This document shows positions 9,763 to 18,887 of a DNA stretch of 29,075 bases, one piece after another. Location of the stretch: NCBI GenBank assembly GCA_033064195.1, contig JARBJD010000613.1:1-29075 (forward strand). Direction: 5' to 3'. This stretch comes from Blattamonas nauphoetae (Eukaryota; Preaxostyla; Oxymonadida). The notes beneath the pieces were generated by a model. It saw only the letters and a program-made list of their open reading frames with translations. It ran no database searches and was not told the DNA's origin. Numbering within the stretch: position 1 is the first letter of the stretch; every line of letters begins with the position of its first letter. Position numbers and translations under genes: made by a program.

Positions 9763-11451
9763 TTAATATCCTCTCTTCACTTCTTCATAAGCTTCTTGGA
9801 GTCGACGATCAATGACATATCGCACTCGTGGTTGTCCATTCTCAATCCAGAACAACCAATATGTTGCTTGATGTAGTGCTAGAATTGGAGGAGGAGGTCC
9901 ATCTTTGGTTGATCTGAAATATGGATCAAGTTCTCCCTGATTGATTGGTGTTCCTCTGTAGACGATATTCACTGATTCTGCTGTTGAGATCCCTTCTTCA
10001 CCACCAGCGATTTCACTTCGATCTGTTGGAACCATGAATGTGAAACATGTTGCATCTGTTACTGGTTTTGTTCTCTTATATTCTTTTGCTTTATAGTCAA
10101 ACATTCGAGTTGAACAAATTGAATTTTCAAACTCTTCTGTTGCGGAACAACCAATGAAATCACCATTCACCATCATCATTTGATAGAACTCTGGTGATAT
10201 CGTTGACATTGGGAAATTGGGAAAGTTGGATCCAAGCATTTCGAAGTGACCAACATAGTGAGGATTTCTGAAGACTGTACATTCGTTTGGTCTTTCAGGG
10301 AACAAGCACATTAGATTCATGAGATTGTTGAGTTTGATACTGATGTTTGATCTTACTCCCATTGCATTCGCTTTTGTTTGGAATGATTGTGTGTCAATTC
10401 TTTCTGCTTTCATGACATACAGAGTCTTCGAATATGTGTTGAAGAGGGATTGTTTTGTAGCATCAGTGATTTGATATCCATAGCAAATCGAAGTGACTTT
10501 ATCAACTGATGAAGAAGTAACAGAGCAAGTGAAACTTATGGCTCCAACCTCAGCGACTGTACTGGCGGGTGGAGCATAACTCCTTTTATTGTAAGCTTTC
10601 AGTACTGGATTTCCTATCTGTGTAAATTCCTGTGTTACTGGAGAAAAGTCCCCATCAGACATCAAGAGCATGTTGGTTTGATCCGACATACTTGTCAAGT
10701 CTTTATCTGGAAACACTTCACGGCAACCTTGGGTAGATTTTCGAATGACAGTTGAATGTTGAATTGGACAATACACAAGTGAATCAGTTGTCAAGTGAAA
10801 TCTTAAACGTAAATTACCAAAAATTGAATTGGGATATTGATCAAATGTACTCAATGGAAGTAAATTCACAAATGGAATAACCAACGGAATTGTCTTTGTG
10901 AGTTTATTTGTGGATTTATTGACGGGAACATAGTAGAATCCGCACACACTCTGATCCATTCTCTGAACATTTTCCCAAAGACTGTAGCAGTGCTTCATAT
11001 TGTTTTTCTCTTCGTACGACTTGAATGTGTGATACAGAAATGATTCGTGAACATGATTGTTCTGAAGTGAATTGTCAATGATGTTTCCATGACTGTCGAC
11101 GAGTCTCATATCTCGAATTGCATCTGAGGATGATTTGTATCCGACGAATATTCCGGATAGTCCGACGTACTCTCCTGTTTCACTACTCGTATATGAATAT
11201 GGAACAGTAATCGTGAGATCAATTCGCAAATGACTCTTCATAAATTCAGTAACATCATGACCGTCATAGCACAATGGAACTTCAATCTCATCTCCAATTC
11301 TGCACGGCATAGGAGGATTTGTTGGATGAACTTCTTGGATGGAGTAGATGTGAGGTTCTGAATCCCACTGTTTCGGCAGATATGATTGCACTTCAATTTG
11401 CTCAATTAATGTCGATGTTGGTTTGGATTGATTTGATCTGATACTTCTCAT
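9763..11451 (-). CDS. Capsid-like protein, paralog A (double jelly-roll candidate)
   Basis: The 562-residue product is a full-length paralog of the next upstream protein (11499-13367). Shared landmarks are an N-terminal QEVHP...GDEIEVPL block versus QELKP...GQEIIIPL, HCYSLWENV...DQSVCGFYYVPV (about residues 153-177) versus HCHTPWQNA...DESVAGVYIPI, FGNLRLRFHLTTDSLVYCP versus FGDLKLSVYINEDAFVCCP, and a C-terminal PPPPILAL...GQPRVRY versus PPAPILAT...GEPRVEY. Size, predominance of beta-forming segments and neighbourhood (ATPase, small MAPG proteins) fit a Polinton major capsid protein, which in the family is a double jelly-roll. Which paralog is the major capsid and which is accessory or penton-like cannot be told from the sequence alone. 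The reading frame looks whole. Confidence 0.7.
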   Translation of the reverse strand: MRSIRSNQSKPTSTLIEQIEVQSYLPKQWDSEPHIYSIQEVHPTNPPMPCRIGDEIEVPLCYDGHDVTEFMKSHLRIDLTITVPYSYTSSETGEYVGLSGIFVGYKSSSDAIRDMRLVDSHGNIIDNSLQNNHVHESFLYHTFKSYEEKNNMKHCYSLWENVQRMDQSVCGFYYVPVNKSTNKLTKTIPLVIPFVNLLPLSTFDQYPNSIFGNLRLRFHLTTDSLVYCPIQHSTVIRKSTQGCREVFPDKDLTSMSDQTNMLLMSDGDFSPVTQEFTQIGNPVLKAYNKRSYAPPASTVAEVGAISFTCSVTSSSVDKVTSICYGYQITDATKQSLFNTYSKTLYVMKAERIDTQSFQTKANAMGVRSNISIKLNNLMNLMCLFPERPNECTVFRNPHYVGHFEMLGSNFPNFPMSTISPEFYQMMMVNGDFIGCSATEEFENSICSTRMFDYKAKEYKRTKPVTDATCFTFMVPTDRSEIAGGEEGISTAESVNIVYRGTPINQGELDPYFRSTKDGPPPPILALHQATYWLFWIENGQPRVRYVIDRRLQEAYEEVKRGY

Positions 11452-11470
11452 TTATAGAAAAATAAAAAAT
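11452..11470 (-). promoter_or_regulatory. T-rich start-site box, TTTTTATTTTT class
   Basis: The minus strand reads TTTTTATTTTTCTATAAATG ending at the start codon. It is essentially identical to the box in front of the gene starting at 14044. It is a candidate late-type promoter. Confidence 0.6.
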
Positions 11471-11498
11471 ACAATATCATTATTTTCTTTTACCGTTT

Positions 11499-13367
11499 TC
11501 AATTTGGAATAATTCCTAAATCTTTATGTAATGTTTTCAATGTATGATTAGGATAGTATTCGACTCTTGGTTCACCATTGCTGTATCGTAATACCCACCA
11601 CGTTGTGGCAGTAGTAGCTAATATAGGTGCTGGAGGATGTGTAAATGTTATCATATCTCCTCCACTTTGACTTGGGTCGTACACATTGTAGTATGTGTCG
11701 AGATTGCCTTGATATATTGGTTGAGATCTCAATGTGACTGCAACATTCACACCTCTGGAACTGATTGAATCATTACAGTTCGTTGGACATCCACTTCTCT
11801 GTGTGGAGAAGCACAAGAGGAAGTCAGTGTTGTCATGAATCGGTCGCACTCTTGTCATTGTTTCATTGGGATATGTTCCGTCACCGGAGAGTTTCTCTTC
11901 AACGAGAGAATCTGTAAGTGATCGCTCCAAATCATCTGGAACAGTGAGGTATGAATCAAGGTTGAGAGTCGACAATGCGAACTGGTAGAAACGAGCTCCA
12001 ATAGTTGTAGTCGGTTGTTCTGGATAATATCTGTTTTGTAGATTCACTTGGATGTTCTTCTGCATTGGATTGTGGAAACAAGTGATTTCATTATCGTAGT
12101 GACGGAAGAGAAGCATAATATCCTTGGCATTCACAAGTACCATCTGTTGAGTACAGTCAATTCCTGTTGCCGTTGGTGTCTTTTGAAATGGATAGAATGA
12201 GATCTTTTCTGCTGGAATTGTTCCAGGACGATTTGTGTACATCTGCTTCAGATTCTCTTTCGCAATGTCTTTAATATTGTATCCAGAACTCATGCAATAC
12301 ACATCATCAATTTGATAATCAAGAATGTTCAATGATATATATTGATCCACGTATACAGGTTCTGTTGTCAGGACATTGGCTGTAGTCATAAAAGCGTCTT
12401 TTATAACCGATGGTTGGAGAAATGATTGACCAATTTGAACGAAATTCTTGGTACATGAGGTTACGAGATTATTCATAAAAAAGGGACGGTGTTGAATAGT
12501 ACTTTGAATTGCTCCTTTTATATTTGGTGCTGCTGCTGTTCCAGTAACGAGTGATGATAGTGTATTTTTCAATGTCAGTTCAGGATTCACAGGGCAGCAG
12601 ACAAAAGCATCCTCATTGATGTACACACTCAATTTCAGATCACCAAATAGACATCGTGGATAGTCAGTCATACCTGAGAAAATGAGAAGATCTTCAAGAT
12701 TGATTGACACACGGATTGGCACATCAATACTGTCGCATAAAGTACTAGTGACTTTGAATCCTGTGAAGTCTGATATTGGAATATAAACACCAGCAACCGA
12801 TTCATCATGATTCCAAGCATTTTGCCAAGGTGTGTGACAATGTTTTCGATTCTCCAATTGACTCTTCGGTTTGATCATATTGTAGATGTGTGATTCCATG
12901 GATACATCATTAGTTGTTGTGCTAATGATTCTCTGATTGTTGTGAAGAACTGTTAGACTCCGAAAGATGGATGCTGAATGCTTGAGTCCAACAAAGATGA
13001 ATATTCTCTCATTCATCAAAGATCCAATTTTTCCAGTTTCCCATTGCCAATTGTTGAGTTTCAATGTCGCTGTCATTGTGAATGTAATGAAGGAATCATC
13101 GATTTGACAAATGTCCTGATTACCAGTCAATGGAATGATTATTTCCTGTCCTTTGTAGAAGCGTGAATTCTCTGATGGTTTCAATTCTTGAATCGAAGTA
13201 CTATGTGCTCCATCATTCATGAGGTAATTAATGTGATGTTCAGACATGAGTTGTTGTTGTATTTGACCAATGTCATCTCTTGTGTACTTGACTGATCCAG
13301 TTGTATTTCCAGTCAATGATGTAGCTCCAGTTCTTTTGTTTGTCAAATGTGTTATATGCGAGTTCAT
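11499..13367 (-). CDS. Capsid-like protein, paralog B (double jelly-roll candidate)
   Basis: The 622-residue product starts MNSHITHLTNKRTG. It is co-linear with the 562-residue neighbour along its whole length (motifs given there) and about 60 residues longer, partly at the N-terminus (Thr/Gly-rich, residues 1-35) and partly in inserted loops. Beta-rich segments recur throughout, with no catalytic motif or membrane helix, and the length is normal for a Polinton/Maverick major capsid protein. It is transcribed toward paralog A with a 47-bp gap that contains A's start box. Major capsid is the preferred role for this copy because of its length, but this is an inference. The frame looks whole. 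Confidence 0.72.
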   Translation of the reverse strand: MNSHITHLTNKRTGATSLTGNTTGSVKYTRDDIGQIQQQLMSEHHINYLMNDGAHSTSIQELKPSENSRFYKGQEIIIPLTGNQDICQIDDSFITFTMTATLKLNNWQWETGKIGSLMNERIFIFVGLKHSASIFRSLTVLHNNQRIISTTTNDVSMESHIYNMIKPKSQLENRKHCHTPWQNAWNHDESVAGVYIPISDFTGFKVTSTLCDSIDVPIRVSINLEDLLIFSGMTDYPRCLFGDLKLSVYINEDAFVCCPVNPELTLKNTLSSLVTGTAAAPNIKGAIQSTIQHRPFFMNNLVTSCTKNFVQIGQSFLQPSVIKDAFMTTANVLTTEPVYVDQYISLNILDYQIDDVYCMSSGYNIKDIAKENLKQMYTNRPGTIPAEKISFYPFQKTPTATGIDCTQQMVLVNAKDIMLLFRHYDNEITCFHNPMQKNIQVNLQNRYYPEQPTTTIGARFYQFALSTLNLDSYLTVPDDLERSLTDSLVEEKLSGDGTYPNETMTRVRPIHDNTDFLLCFSTQRSGCPTNCNDSISSRGVNVAVTLRSQPIYQGNLDTYYNVYDPSQSGGDMITFTHPPAPILATTATTWWVLRYSNGEPRVEYYPNHTLKTLHKDLGIIPN

Positions 13368-13386
13368 TTTATCAAAAATAAAAAAA
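13368..13386 (-). promoter_or_regulatory. T-rich start-site box, TTTTTATTTTT class
   Basis: The minus strand reads TTTTTTTATTTTTGATAAAATG ending at ATG 13367, listed from its inner bases TTTTTATTTTTGATAAAATG. It has the same architecture as the box at 11452-11470. Confidence 0.6.
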
Positions 13387-13395
13387 CAATAATGC

Positions 13396-13698
13396 TTATT
13401 TCTTTTTCAGTTTCTTCTTCTTTGCTTTCGGCTTCAGCTTTTCTTCCAGTCTCAGTATTTCACCTCTGAGCTTGTTCGCAACTGCTGTGTTTCCTTCATT
13501 GATCGCTTGCTCGTATTGTGCCATCTTCTCTGCATGGATTTGCTGATCCGATTTCACATCTGGTATCATTTCAATTCCTGTCTGCGCTACCTTCGAAATC
13601 AGTGGTCCAACAAAGGGGATGAGATTCAGAAATGGAGCTCCAACTCTGAGTATATTTTTGCCAACTGCTGCTAATTTTGATAACCAACCTGGTGCCAT
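13396..13698 (-). CDS. Small basic core/minor capsid candidate, MAPG family 1
   Basis: The 100-residue product starts MAPGWLSKLAAVGK at 13698; an upstream extension in the same frame would run through the T-rich box into the neighbouring gene and is rejected. It has an amphipathic N-terminus, a hydrophobic stretch (VGAPFLNLIPFVGPLI, about residues 19-34), a helical middle (EKMAQYEQAINEG) and a strongly basic tail (KPKAKKKKLKKK). The start resembles the neighbour at 13736-14044 (MAPG, then K-rich and IGK/VGK), so the two look like diverged duplicates. By analogy with adenoviral pVI or mu-type proteins it could contact membrane, capsid interior or DNA; this is inference. Confidence 0.65.
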   Translation of the reverse strand: MAPGWLSKLAAVGKNILRVGAPFLNLIPFVGPLISKVAQTGIEMIPDVKSDQQIHAEKMAQYEQAINEGNTAVANKLRGEILRLEEKLKPKAKKKKLKKK

Positions 13699-13715
13699 TT
13701 TAATAAAAATAAAAT
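13699..13715 (-). promoter_or_regulatory. T-rich start-site box
   Basis: The minus strand reads ATTTTATTTTTATTAAAATG ending at ATG 13698. It supports the short start of this gene. Confidence 0.55.
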
Positions 13716-13735
13716 ATTCGAATACGAGTGAATGT

Positions 13736-14044
13736 TTATCCTTTGAATTGAATTTTGGAATTTGACGAGAGTGGCATATCATCATTGGAGTATCTCCCAT
13801 TTCGAGGTGGTTCATATTCAATCATCTGCGGTTTTTGTTGACGATTGTTCGCTTTATTTTGTTGATAAACGTCCATCATTCCTCCTAATCCGTTGAGTAT
13901 TCCTCCTGCTGTTTGTCCAAATTTACTGTTCGTTTGTGAGAGCAATCCACCACCAACTTGAAGGAATGTTGGAGCTAGAGGTTTGATGAATTGAAAGAAT
14001 TGTTTGCCGATATTTTTGAGTTTGTTGAAACTTCCTGGTGCCAT
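13736..14044 (-). CDS. Small minor capsid candidate, MAPG family 2
   Basis: The 102-residue product starts MAPGSFNKLKNIGK. A hydrophobic/glycine-rich middle (LAPTFLQVGGGLL, then AGGILNGLGGMMDVY) is followed by a polar, Gln/Asn/Arg-rich tail. The MAPG start and Gly-rich amphipathic segment match the gene just downstream (13396-13698), while the tail differs. The Gly-rich hydrophobic part resembles membrane-active minor capsid proteins of adeno-like viruses, but no family is recognised. Confidence 0.65.
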   Translation of the reverse strand: MAPGSFNKLKNIGKQFFQFIKPLAPTFLQVGGGLLSQTNSKFGQTAGGILNGLGGMMDVYQQNKANNRQQKPQMIEYEPPRNGRYSNDDMPLSSNSKIQFKG

Positions 14045-14062
14045 TTATAGAAAAATAAAAAA
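14045..14062 (-). promoter_or_regulatory. T-rich start-site box, TTTTTATTTTT class
   Basis: The minus strand reads TTTTTATTTTTCTATAAATG into ATG 14044, the same 20 bases as in front of ATG 11451. Confidence 0.6.
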
Positions 14063-14080
14063 TACAATTCATTTATAATT

Positions 14081-14665
14081 TTAGCGAGGAATTGCTTTCG
14101 TCAGAGAAATGCCATAATTGAGAATGGTGTTGTATGCTTCATTGAAGGCTATGCTCATGTCTTTTCCACCAACAAGGATCTTGAAAATGGTTCTAAACAC
14201 TGGGAGTTTATTCAGACATAGGCACTTGTCAGACAAATCATCCAGTTCGATCACCACATCATTAATCCCAGTGAGTGTAGCAATCAGTGCACATAAATCA
14301 CTTTGGTTCGTGATCAGTTTCTTCGATGGTTCAATGAGATTATTCAATAGTTTCTTTTCACAAGCGAATGCATTCTTGTAGACGAGTAATAACTGATCTT
14401 TGAATGCCGAAATATTAGAAATATATTCTCGAAGTGGAATAGAACGACTTTGAATGGGGGCTGATGGATATGTCTCTAGTGGTGGATCATAAACACCTGG
14501 AACATTATCGAGTTCGACATTAGCGCTTTGTTCATTACGATCTTCGAGCTTAGATCTTCCAGAATTCGAACCTTTATTGTCGATGATGACATTGTTGGTG
14601 ATTGATGTTGGGACTGAAGAAGAACTTGTGTGTTTCGTAAATTGACAACTGAGAATTGGTTGCAT
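14081..14665 (-). CDS. Polinton protein of unknown function, 194 aa
   Basis: The product starts MQPILSCQFTKH at ATG 14665; an in-frame GTG one codon earlier is not preferred. The N-terminal 75 residues are Ser/Asn-rich and probably disordered. From PPLETYPSAP onward the protein is helical, including KDQLLLVYKNAFACEKKLLNNLI, shown here by its key residues KNAFACEKKLLNNL. There is no membrane segment or metal motif. It lies in the virion-gene cluster between the MAPG proteins and the 314-residue unknown. Family not recognised. Confidence 0.65.
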   Translation of the reverse strand: MQPILSCQFTKHTSSSSVPTSITNNVIIDNKGSNSGRSKLEDRNEQSANVELDNVPGVYDPPLETYPSAPIQSRSIPLREYISNISAFKDQLLLVYKNAFACEKKLLNNLIEPSKKLITNQSDLCALIATLTGINDVVIELDDLSDKCLCLNKLPVFRTIFKILVGGKDMSIAFNEAYNTILNYGISLTKAIPR

Positions 14666-14687
14666 CACTTTCTATAAAAATAAAAAA
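14666..14687 (-). promoter_or_regulatory. T-rich start-site box
   Basis: The minus strand carries TTTTTTATTTTTATAGAAAG and then TG before ATG 14665. It differs from the class consensus mainly in the last positions. Confidence 0.5.
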
Positions 14688-14723
14688 TATATATTAATGT
14701 TTTTAATCAGACATTTCTTTCTG

Positions 14724-15668
14724 TTACTGAACATATTGAGAGTAAGCTGGCATATTCGAAGATTGGTATTGACCGATATCTTCATCTGTTCTTGTTGCAT
14801 ATGCTTTGCGTGTCAGAGTACTAATCTCTGATGCTATGGTAGCATTATGTCTACCAAGGAATGTTTGCAAATTTTCTTGATTTGTGATGAATTCTAGAAA
14901 CTGTGGATACACCTGCTCCTTGAAATCCTTTCTTTTCTTCATTCTCTGATGTCCTTCGTTGGTACTGTCGAATCCTGAAAGATGTTCTTCAAGCCATCTG
15001 TCCCACATTTGTGATGCTACTTTCGATTGAATTGAATTGAACACCATATTGTCTATTACTCTTTTCCCAGTATCTGCTGGATTATCTCGACTGGCACGAG
15101 TTATTCCCAATTCATTTGTCATGAAGTCACCAACAGCTTTCTTCATTATTGCATAAGGTTGTTGTGATCTTTGTGCTTGCATGTCTCCATAGCTGATGTC
15201 TCGAAAACTGGATGGTAGATCGTATGATCCATTCTTGAGGAAATTAGAGTGTGAAGCTTTGATTCTCCTTCCGAATTGGCGATTAAATGCTGTATATGAT
15301 GTCTGTTTTCGCTTGTCTGGTGTTGGATTCATTGCGTAGTATGTCTCTTTGACCGGTCTACTGTTGTATGGTGCGAGCATGGCTCCATTGACTGCAATCA
15401 AATCTTTCGTCTCATTGTCGTAGACCATCACATCTGGGATTTTTCCATGTTGTTCCATTAGAACAGTCCAATTCTGTCCAGTTCTCTTGATGTACTCAAG
15501 CGCTGATGGATAACTACTGAGGGCATCGTTCCATCTGGTTTGAATATCATCGTCAGCATAGATTCTTTTCATCGCTGCTTGAGTTTCTGCTGCGTATCTC
15601 ATTTTTGGTTTCTTCTCTCTTGTTTTTCTTGTTGGTTGGTTGTACACAATCTGTGGTATCATTGACAT
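14724..15668 (-). CDS. Polinton protein of unknown function, 314 aa
   Basis: The product starts MSMIPQIVYNQPTRKT; a TTG three codons earlier lies in the promoter box and is rejected. The N-terminus is basic (TRKTREKKPKMR), followed by helical and charged segments such as RWNDALSSYPSALEYIKRTG and a Tyr/Gln/Ser-rich C-terminus. I looked for the adenain-type protease pattern (His, acidic, Cys) and did not find it. It is divergent from the ATPase with about 52 bp between the starts. It may be a virion or scaffold protein judging by its neighbours; function unknown. Confidence 0.65.
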   Translation of the reverse strand: MSMIPQIVYNQPTRKTREKKPKMRYAAETQAAMKRIYADDDIQTRWNDALSSYPSALEYIKRTGQNWTVLMEQHGKIPDVMVYDNETKDLIAVNGAMLAPYNSRPVKETYYAMNPTPDKRKQTSYTAFNRQFGRRIKASHSNFLKNGSYDLPSSFRDISYGDMQAQRSQQPYAIMKKAVGDFMTNELGITRASRDNPADTGKRVIDNMVFNSIQSKVASQMWDRWLEEHLSGFDSTNEGHQRMKKRKDFKEQVYPQFLEFITNQENLQTFLGRHNATIASEISTLTRKAYATRTDEDIGQYQSSNMPAYSQYVQ

Positions 15669-15720
15669 TTCATACAAAATAAAAAACCAAAACTATATTT
15701 TAATTAGAGTTAAATCACAA
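15669..15720. promoter_or_regulatory. Short divergent intergenic region with T-rich box
   Basis: On the minus strand TTTTTTATTTTGTATGAAATG (shown from TTTTTATTTTGTATGAAATG) leads into ATG 15668. The plus-strand ATPase start at 15721 has only a weaker ATATTTTAATTAGAG-like stretch upstream. Two divergent genes share 52 bp. Confidence 0.5.
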
Positions 15721-16566
15721 ATGAACAAATCGAATCAATCATTAACAGCATACGTGAATGCAAAATTGAGTGAAGCTTCTAATAGGAATGTTTCTCATGA
15801 AGTGCAATCACAGATTCATCCAGACTTGAATTTCAATCGCAATAGTGTCAATGTCCTTGTTGGAAATAGAGGAAGTGGGAAAACATTTAATGCACTTCGA
15901 GAAGTTGCCAAGCTACAGAATGTTCAAGTTAGGAATGAACTATTCCATCTGTTTGTCTTCGTCACTGATAAGAACATAGATCCTACATTCGACAAATTCA
16001 AACCAATACTGAATGTTCCTTATGTGAAAGTCAAATACGATGATGCACTTCCATTTCTGTTGGAACTCTCCGAATCGAAAGCTGCATATGAAGAAATTAT
16101 TGACAATCAGTGGCAAAACAGAATCACAGATGAATGCAGAGAGAATCTCTTTGACTCACTTTACATTGATGACTTCTCAGTGAAGAATCTCCAAACGATT
16201 ATCCTTCTTGATGACTGTCGTAGGATCCTAGGTGAACGTAGAACATCCAAAAATAGAATGACAATGATGGACTTACTACTGGAGAATCGACAACCGAAGT
16301 TCACATTCTTTCTGACGATGCATGAGCTCTTCAGTTTGTCAGCAGATATGAAGTCAAACATCGATTCAATGTGGATCTTTGGAGGATTCAACAAAGAACG
16401 AATCAGTCGAGTCTATCCTCAGTTGAACTCACCAATTGATATTCGACATTTTTGGAATATCTATCAACGAAAACAGAAATGTGAAGCAATCATTCTTCGA
16501 TACAATACTGATGGAGTAGCACTGAATGAGATCAACAAAGAAGGGTTAAACCGGACTGTCCGTTAA
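15721..16566 (+). CDS. A32/FtsK-HerA type DNA packaging ATPase
   Basis: The 281-residue product shows a Walker A GNRGSGKT (residues 48-55), a Walker B TIILLDDC (159-166) and a downstream sensor region FLTMHELFSLSADMKSNID (about 197-215). This is the pattern of the genome-packaging ATPases of Polintons, virophages and nucleocytoplasmic large DNA viruses. Its role would be to drive DNA into the capsid using ATP. ATG 15721 is chosen because it begins MNKSNQSLTAYV just outside the divergent promoter; an upstream extension would overlap the neighbour's start. It is convergent with the coiled-coil gene, overlapping by 21 bp. The frame looks whole. Confidence 0.88.
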   Translation: MNKSNQSLTAYVNAKLSEASNRNVSHEVQSQIHPDLNFNRNSVNVLVGNRGSGKTFNALREVAKLQNVQVRNELFHLFVFVTDKNIDPTFDKFKPILNVPYVKVKYDDALPFLLELSESKAAYEEIIDNQWQNRITDECRENLFDSLYIDDFSVKNLQTIILLDDCRRILGERRTSKNRMTMMDLLLENRQPKFTFFLTMHELFSLSADMKSNIDSMWIFGGFNKERISRVYPQLNSPIDIRHFWNIYQRKQKCEAIILRYNTDGVALNEINKEGLNRTVR

Positions 16567-16905
16567 GTCTTGAATAAGGTTGTTGATGGTCTCGTCAAGA
16601 CTTCGAAGCCTCATGCTGAGAGTATCTGTCAGTGTTCGAATTGATTCTTCAATGTCTGATAATCTTTGATCAATCGATAGTGAATTAGGAGGAGTGGAAG
16701 CATCAACATATCGTTTCCTCAGTGCAATTTCACCTCTTATTTTTGTGATTCTGTATCCATCGATTTGAATCATCCTATTCAGTTTCTGAGTTGTGTACTC
16801 ATTCAGTTCTTTTCTATTCTTCTCCAAGTATCTCTGAAAGTCGTGGATGTTTGTGAACTCTTTCTGCTCAGGATCAAACGGTTCTAATATTTTCAGTGAT
16901 GACAT
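16546..16905 (-). CDS. Small coiled-coil protein, 119 aa
   Basis: The product starts MSSLKILEPFDPEQ. The middle is charged and helical (YLEKNRKELNEYTTQKLNRM), and the C-terminal third has heptad-like spacing (IDQRLSDIEESIRTL, then LSMRLRSLDETINNL), suggesting a parallel coiled coil and an oligomer. It has no enzyme motif. It lies between the integrase and the ATPase. Function unknown. Confidence 0.65.
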   Translation of the reverse strand: MSSLKILEPFDPEQKEFTNIHDFQRYLEKNRKELNEYTTQKLNRMIQIDGYRITKIRGEIALRKRYVDASTPPNSLSIDQRLSDIEESIRTLTDTLSMRLRSLDETINNLIQDLTDSPV

Positions 16906-16923
16906 TTAAATGAAATAAAAATA
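16906..16923 (-). promoter_or_regulatory. T-rich start-site box
   Basis: The minus strand reads TATTTTTATTTCATTTAAATG, given here from ATTTTTATTTCATTTAAATG, into ATG 16905. Confidence 0.5.
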
Positions 16924-16941
16924 TCTGAAACATTTTTGAGA

Positions 16942-18864
16942 TTAGATTAAATTAAATTCAGCAATGAATTGTGGAGTTAAGTCGTCAATTGACTCAGCAT
17001 GAAACTTCGTGTGTTGGATCGGAACGTAGACAACTTTTGACAGACAAGTGAGACCATTCAGTAGAGTAGCTACGACATTACCGTGTTTGTATTCGATGAA
17101 TTTCCCCACGAATTGAAACTGTCTTCGCTTCTTCTGAAACTTGGCAACAGTCTTGTCTAAATCAAGGTGAATTAGTAGAATGTTTCCTGGCTTGTACTTC
17201 CATAGCATCTGTGTAATCTGTTGCTTTTGGATGTTCTTTAATTGTTCTTCACAACTGGAGATATACAGAGCTTCGATTTCACGATTGTTTTGTGCCTGCT
17301 GTGGAGTGAACTTGTTCCAGTACGCTCGATGAGGAGTCATGTTGTAGTATTCCACCATCTGATTCATCAATGAATGATTGGCCATCTGTGTTGCATTGTC
17401 TTGGAATCCATCTCTGATTGTTCTGATCACTCGATCGACAATTCTATTGTGATTTGTGAATGGCGAACTTGTGAAATATGTGCTGACATTCTGATCCTTG
17501 AAAAACTCTGATGCTTCTCCACTTGTCCATGCTGCTTCACCATCACCACGAATGTTGTTGACATGAACTCCACGATGATTAATCAGATCATTGATTGCAG
17601 TCTTGACTTTGCTTCATGATTTATCCAGAACAGGAATGACAACCAGGTATTTGGTGTTGATGTTAATTGCGAAGAGGTATATCTGCAACACTGTTTTCGA
17701 CGTTGGTGATTGAATGAAAACGAGATCAATTTCCCATGATCCGAACTTGGGAGAGAAGTATGGTCGATCACAATTCTGTGGAACCTTTCTATCTGAAGTC
17801 TTCTGTGGATCACCTGTAATTGCTTTCGACATGAATTGCATTTTTGATCGAAATGGATACACTATTTTTTCCGTTGTTTTTGGAATCATTGGTGGATCAA
17901 TTCTCATTCTGTCACTTCCTTTTTCTCTCTGAATCTTCCTCGGATGTGCAACACTCCATCTGTGATCAAATTCCTCATACCAATCCTGAAATGATCTTCC
18001 TCCGAATGGGATTTGTTTTGTGTGAGTCAGAATGAAGTCAAGATCTTCGTTCGCAATCTTTCTGTTTATTGAGGCTCGAACAAATGTGTCTCTGTTCATT
18101 TTATTTGCATCCAGAATGTGTGAGGTAATAAAGTGTTCCATCTGCTTTTGATTATTCATGATTGAGTTCTCAGCTTTGATCTGTTCATCTTCTGAGTCAT
18201 TTCTCTGTTGATGATCAAACAATCCTTTCATTCGTCCCAACTTATTGAGTACTTGCTGTGTCGTCGGTTCGTAGTGTCTGATCTCTCTCACAGGGTGTTT
18301 GGACGCAGTTGTTCTGATTGACATTGGTGGATTGGGAATAATGACATCATCATCCTCCTCTTCAAATCTCCTCTCCTTCATTGGATATTCATATTCAAAC
18401 CCCATTGATTTCAAGTTTCTCATCTGTCCAGGAAGAACTAGGTCTTCAGGTGATTGAATTGCTATTGGTCTTTGCACTGGCATTGGTATTGGTCTTGCCT
18501 CTGCAGGCCTTCGAATCCGTGGTGAAGAATTCACTCCCTGATTCACCTCGTGATGATAAAATTGATATGCTTCGAATGCAAGTTTAGCAGTGCTATCCCG
18601 AATACGAACTCCTAGGAAGTTGCTAACAAATTGTTGAACTACTCTTCTTCCATCAGGTAGTGATAATTCAGGAGATAAACCTCCATTGAACCAATCCTCG
18701 AAGTATGTTTCATCATTTCCATCAAATGGTCCATTAGAATCAGCGCCATGATAGACAGGTAAAACGTTAGTTAAAGTCCATTTCTTTTCGACAATTTCGT
18801 TTTTGGAATGCTGTGTGCACCGAAGAAGTCTATTCACTAAAGCATTAATCTGTCGTGTGTTCAT
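16942..18864 (-). pseudogene. Polinton integrase (rve family), broken
   Basis: Retrovirus-like integrase of the Polinton type. The 5' part has a long poorly conserved N-terminus beginning MNTRQINALVNRLL and leads into the start of the catalytic core (GSWEIDLVFIQ, with a core acidic residue, followed by YLFAININTKYLVV). The 3' part carries the end of the core (IRTIRDGFQDNATQ, YYNMTPHRAYW) and a C-terminal SH3/chromo-like beta module (KPGNILLIHLDL through FVGKFIEYKHGNVVATLL). In the family this enzyme inserts the element and generates 6-bp target duplications. It looks broken, with about one interruption, as a fossil copy. Confidence 0.82.
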
Positions 18865-18880
18865 TTATTCAAAAATAAAG
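18865..18880 (-). promoter_or_regulatory. T-rich start-site box of the integrase gene
   Basis: The minus strand reads CTTTATTTTTGAATAAATG into ATG 18864. The box is one copy shorter on its 5' side than at the capsid genes. Confidence 0.5.
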
Positions 18881-18887
18881 TTTGTGT

